Source: Terriglobia bacterium (GTDB lineage: Bacteria; Acidobacteriota; Thermoanaerobaculia; Thermoanaerobaculales; Thermoanaerobaculaceae). Taken from it: a stretch of 53,957 nucleotides of DNA. Position 1 is the first letter of the stretch. Every line of letters starts with the position of its first letter. A model generated the notes under the pieces. That model saw only the letters and a list, made by a program, of their open reading frames with translations. It had not been told where the DNA came from and did no database searches. This document shows, piece after piece, positions 51,049 to 53,957 of this stretch. The translations under genes and the position numbers were made by a program. Where the stretch lies: positions 1 through 53,957 of the forward strand of contig JAIQFQ010000024.1 of the NCBI GenBank assembly GCA_020073245.1, read 5' to 3'.

Positions 51049-53214
51049 CTACCCGTGCCGATGGCGCGCCGCCACGACCAGCGCTCCTGCGGTACCCACC
51101 TGCAGAATGGCAATCATCGCCCCACCCGCCGGAATTCCCGCCCATGGCACGACCAGCAGGCCAGCCACCAACGCGGCTGCGGCCGCCCCTGCCTCATCCG
51201 CAGCGAACCCTCGGCCGGCACCTACTCGCGCCGCCCGCCGACCGGCGAGCGCGGAGACCGCTGGGAACGCCGCGCCGGTCAGGCCGCCGCCCAGCAGCAG
51301 GAGCGGCACGATGGTCGTCCTCGGGAACTCGAGCGGTGCGCCGGTTGCGATCACGAGCGAGATGAGCGCTCCTGCCCCAACCACGCAGGCCAGAGGTCGT
51401 TCGGTCGGCGCCAGCCACCGGCGCCCAACCACCGCTCCGCCGACCGCGCCAGCCATGAAGGCCGCCGAGAGTGCTCCCACCTCCCCATACACCGAGCCCA
51501 TCGTCCCCTGCCAGCATGCCAGCAGCAGCAACCACCACCCCATCGACGCGAACCCAACGACCGCACCCGCCTCGATCCCGAGAGCTGCACCGCCCGCACC
51601 TCGTACCACCAAGATCGCCACGATCACGACGAGGCATGCGGCCAGCGGCGAGGGCGAGCGTCCCTCCAGTGCCCGAGCCGCCGTGAGGATCGGCGGCGCC
51701 CCACGAGCCTCGTGCAGTGCAGCGGCCAGCAGGACGGCGCGGGGGTGTGTGGCCGTGTTCACCGGCGCGTTCGTCCCGCGCAGGAAATCTCCCAGAGGTA
51801 CCGCCCTCCCGGGGTCGAGGAGAACCGGGAGCACCCCGGGGTCGAAATCGGGATCGCGAACGCCCAGTCCGCGCCACCGGGTCAGCAGGGTGATCGGGTC
51901 GATGGCGAAACCTCCAGCGGCTCGACTCGCGACCAGCAACACCTCTTCCCCGGGCACGGCGCTGACCGCTGGGAACACCTGTCTCAACGTCGCGCACAGG
52001 ACCGCGAGAAGACGGCCCCCTCCGCCGCCGAGGTATGTGTCTCCGACGCCGACTCGAACGACGAACACACCGCCAGGTGTCAGGGAACTCGCACAGGCCT
52101 GGAAGAACTCCAGAGTGCGTGTGCGGCCTCGGCGCAACGTGGTCGGGTCTGGGTCGGTGAGCACTATCAGGTCCCAGGAGCCGCCCCGGCGGATCACGCG
52201 GAGCGGGTCGCCCACCGCCACGGTGAGCCGCGTGTCGGCAAGGGCATCGCTGAAGGATCGCCCGAACCAACGAGGGAGTGCAGCTGCAAGCTCCGCATCC
52301 TCCTCGCACGCGAGCAGCCGGGTGACCGGATGCCCGAGCATCGTCACGAAGGTTCCGTCCGCGACGCCCCCGACGACGAGCACCCGGTCGGGGTGCGGGT
52401 GGAGCAGCAGAATCAGGTGGGCGCGCGCGGCCGTCCCGTACGGATCGGGGAACACAGCAGCGAGGCGGCCGTCCTCGTAGAGCGCTGAGGGGCGGCCGGC
52501 CGCCAGCTCCACGCGTTCCATGCGGGTCTCCCGCCAGTCTGAGAGAGTGCCGAGGCGTCCCGAGAGGCGCCAGCCCACGTGTGCCAGGGTGCGATCCGCG
52601 GGGCCGGCGAGAGCAAGTCCTGCCAGCAGAGGAAGCACCGCGAGCCATGACATCCTTCGCGCCACCAACCATGCGGCGCCGCACGCGCCGGCCGCAACGC
52701 ACACGGACACCGCGGAGCCGTGGGGCGCCAGCAGGAAGGTGAAGGCAAGGCCCCCTGCCATCGCCCCGCCGCTCTCCAGGGCATAGGCAAGCCCCGCGTC
52801 TCCTTCCGGAGTCAGCAGAATCGCGGCCGCTGGGAAGCACCACCCCCCTGCAACGGCAGGCGCCAGGACGGCGAGCGCCCAGAGCCACGCCCCGTGCCAC
52901 GCCGTGCCGGTCTCACCGACGCCTGCGCCCGTCAGGAAGGCTGCCGAACGGATCAGCACCGCGCCGAGCCCAGCCAGAGCAAGAACGACGAGCGGTCCCA
53001 GAGCAGCCAGCCGTGGCCCCGGCCATCGCGCCCCGACCCAGGACCCCAGACCCATCCCCGCGAGCCACAGCGCCAGCACGGCGCCCCACGCCAACTCGGA
53101 GCCTCCCAACGCTGCCATTGCCTCGCGAATGAGGACCGCCTGGGCAATGGCGGCGGAGAGACCAAGCGCCGCGAGCACGGCGACGCCCGCACCAGAGGGG
53201 GCCAGCGGCCGCAT
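51049..53214 (-). CDS. Membrane-integrated spermidine-synthase-like protein
   Basis: About 721 residues from ATG 53214; ATGs at 53265 and 53241 and the upstream frame to 53427 are alternatives, none with a strong ribosome site. An N-terminal block of membrane helices (GVAVLAALGLSAAIAQAVLIREAMAALGGSELAWG) is followed by a soluble SpeE-like Rossmann domain (VLVVGGVADGTFVTML, WDLIVLTDPDPTTLRRGRTRTLEFFQAC, LTPGGVFVVRVG) and a second helix block. The layout is that of fused MFS/spermidine-synthase proteins of unknown reaction. VVGGVADG replaces the usual GGGDG, so polyamine synthesis is doubtful. Confidence 0.8.
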   Translation of the reverse strand: MRPLAPSGAGVAVLAALGLSAAIAQAVLIREAMAALGGSELAWGAVLALWLAGMGLGSWVGARWPGPRLAALGPLVVLALAGLGAVLIRSAAFLTGAGVGETGTAWHGAWLWALAVLAPAVAGGWCFPAAAILLTPEGDAGLAYALESGGAMAGGLAFTFLLAPHGSAVSVCVAAGACGAAWLVARRMSWLAVLPLLAGLALAGPADRTLAHVGWRLSGRLGTLSDWRETRMERVELAAGRPSALYEDGRLAAVFPDPYGTAARAHLILLLHPHPDRVLVVGGVADGTFVTMLGHPVTRLLACEEDAELAAALPRWFGRSFSDALADTRLTVAVGDPLRVIRRGGSWDLIVLTDPDPTTLRRGRTRTLEFFQACASSLTPGGVFVVRVGVGDTYLGGGGGRLLAVLCATLRQVFPAVSAVPGEEVLLVASRAAGGFAIDPITLLTRWRGLGVRDPDFDPGVLPVLLDPGRAVPLGDFLRGTNAPVNTATHPRAVLLAAALHEARGAPPILTAARALEGRSPSPLAACLVVIVAILVVRGAGGAALGIEAGAVVGFASMGWWLLLLACWQGTMGSVYGEVGALSAAFMAGAVGGAVVGRRWLAPTERPLACVVGAGALISLVIATGAPLEFPRTTIVPLLLLGGGLTGAAFPAVSALAGRRAARVGAGRGFAADEAGAAAAALVAGLLVVPWAGIPAGGAMIAILQVGTAGALVVAARHRHG

Positions 53215-53403
53215 GAGCCGATTATCGCCCCGATCACGCATGCGCTCGCATGGTTCACGGCTCATCTCGCAAGCGCCAGCCTCACCTTGACAAAGCCGAT
53301 CACCCGGGCGATAAGGTGACCTAGTGTCAATCGCCATGGTGTCGACGAAGGCGCAGTTGCATGGGACCGTAGGGCAGCGTTCGCGCGGCCCCGAGTGTGA
53401 GAT

Positions 53404-53957
53404 TTGATCGGGACGACCATCTCCCACTACTTGATCCTGGAACGCCTGGGCGGCGGCGGCATGGGTGTGGTCTTCAAAGCCGAGGACACGAAGCTCAAGC
53501 GGTTTGTGGCCCTCAAGTTCCTACCGGCCGGCCTCACCCGGGATCGGGACGCTAAGGAGAATCTCGTCCACGAAGCCCGCTCGGCGAGCGCGCTGGACCA
53601 TCCCAACGTGTGCACCATCCACGAGATCGACGAGACACCCGACGGCCAGGTCTTCATCTGCATGGCCTATGTGGATGGAGAGTCGCTCAGGACCCGCCTC
53701 GCCCGTGGCCCGATGGACACCGAGGAAGCGCTCGCCGTCGCGACACAGGTCGCCGACGGTCTGGCCCATGCACACGCGCACGGGATCGTCCACCGCGACA
53801 TCAAACCGGGCAACCTGATGCTGGCCCGCGACGGCACCGTCAAGATCGTGGACTTCGGGCTCGCGATGCTGACCGGAAAGCCTCGGGTCTCGAGCGACGG
53901 CCAGGTGGCCGGCACAGCGGCGTACATGTCCCCCGAGCAGGTTCTCGGCGGGCCGAT
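53404..53957 (+). CDS. Ser/Thr protein kinase, N-terminal part (3' end outside window)
   Basis: 185 residues visible; the frame is open to the window edge. A TGA at 53398 closes the frame upstream, leaving TTG 53404 as start. Kinase motifs: glycine loop LGGGGMGVVFKA, VALKFL lysine, HPNVCTIHEI, IVHRDIKPGNLM catalytic loop, IVDFGLA, and AAYMSPEQ. This is a Hanks-type PknB-like kinase of the sort numerous in Acidobacteriota, usually followed by a TPR, WD40 or membrane module not seen here. The FHA protein at 49181 may read its phosphothreonines (inference). It is divergent from the spermidine-synthase-like gene. Confidence 0.9.
   Translation, partial: MIGTTISHYLILERLGGGGMGVVFKAEDTKLKRFVALKFLPAGLTRDRDAKENLVHEARSASALDHPNVCTIHEIDETPDGQVFICMAYVDGESLRTRLARGPMDTEEALAVATQVADGLAHAHAHGIVHRDIKPGNLMLARDGTVKIVDFGLAMLTGKPRVSSDGQVAGTAAYMSPEQVLGGP

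Noticed and set aside
51049..53214. True spermidine synthase
   Set aside because: The usual GGGDG motif reads VVGGVADG and the protein is embedded in two membrane blocks, so classic polyamine synthesis is unlikely.

Overview
The window is about 54 kb of GC-rich bacterial chromosome. A Ser/Thr kinase N-terminus of the type abundant in Acidobacteriota, DUF6599, an AmmeMemoRadiSam set, TonB receptor and sortilin-like exported proteins, and two CstA transporters together suggest an Acidobacteriota member (inference; no marker gene or rRNA is present). No rRNA, tRNA, CRISPR array or transposase was found.

Layout. (1) 1-5.8 kb: the C-terminal part of a TonB-dependent receptor, a secreted BNR/sortilin-type beta-propeller protein and a CstA-type transporter. 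(2) 6.3-7.5 kb: a small integron-like stretch with one very clear attC site (6914-7041) between two small cassette-like genes, and no integrase. (3) 7.6-10.5 kb: an MDR oxidoreductase, a cupin, an HXXEE membrane protein and an organomercurial-lyase (MerB) homologue. In the MerB homologue an in-frame TGA stands at the position of the catalytic Cys159 and is followed directly by a bacterial SECIS-type hairpin with a GGTC loop. I read it as a selenocysteine-containing MerB. (4) 10.7-15.6 kb: an APC permease and a large secreted subtilase. (5) 15.8-23.1 kb: a one-direction gene set DUF6599 / DUF362 / NapH-NapG-like iron-sulfur fusion / Memo-AMMECR1 fusion / DUF362 / radical SAM. Nearly every member carries an export signal. 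(6) 23.3-30.3 kb: secreted cyanophycinase, GntR regulator, Ntn-hydrolase and YfcC transporter. A HEPN protein and a lipoprotein protease-TPR gene sit between inverted copies of a GTTCGAA-rich repeat. (7) 30.5-36.5 kb: a GNAT/NDP-forming acyl-CoA synthetase fusion, two cysteine-free ArsA/Get3-type ATPases with complementary active-site losses, and two paralogous small proteins sharing a PPYYSLRLLP motif. (8) 36.5-48.8 kb: an acetate/monocarboxylate module of a second CstA, porin, acs, acuC-like deacetylase, acuB-like CBS-ACT protein, OFA-family MFS and SatP. Three near-consensus sigma70 promoters serve it. (9) 49-54 kb: a VWA-FHA protein, free methionine-R-sulfoxide reductase, a membrane spermidine-synthase-like protein and the start of a Ser/Thr kinase.

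How it fits together. Parts 7 and 8 give import (porin, CstA, SatP, MFS), activation (Acs) and probable lysine-acetylation control of Acs (GNAT fusion versus AcuC). Part 5 looks like a quinol-to-periplasm electron route feeding exported iron-sulfur and radical-SAM proteins of unknown substrate. Part 3 holds the most striking single gene, the recoded MerB homologue.
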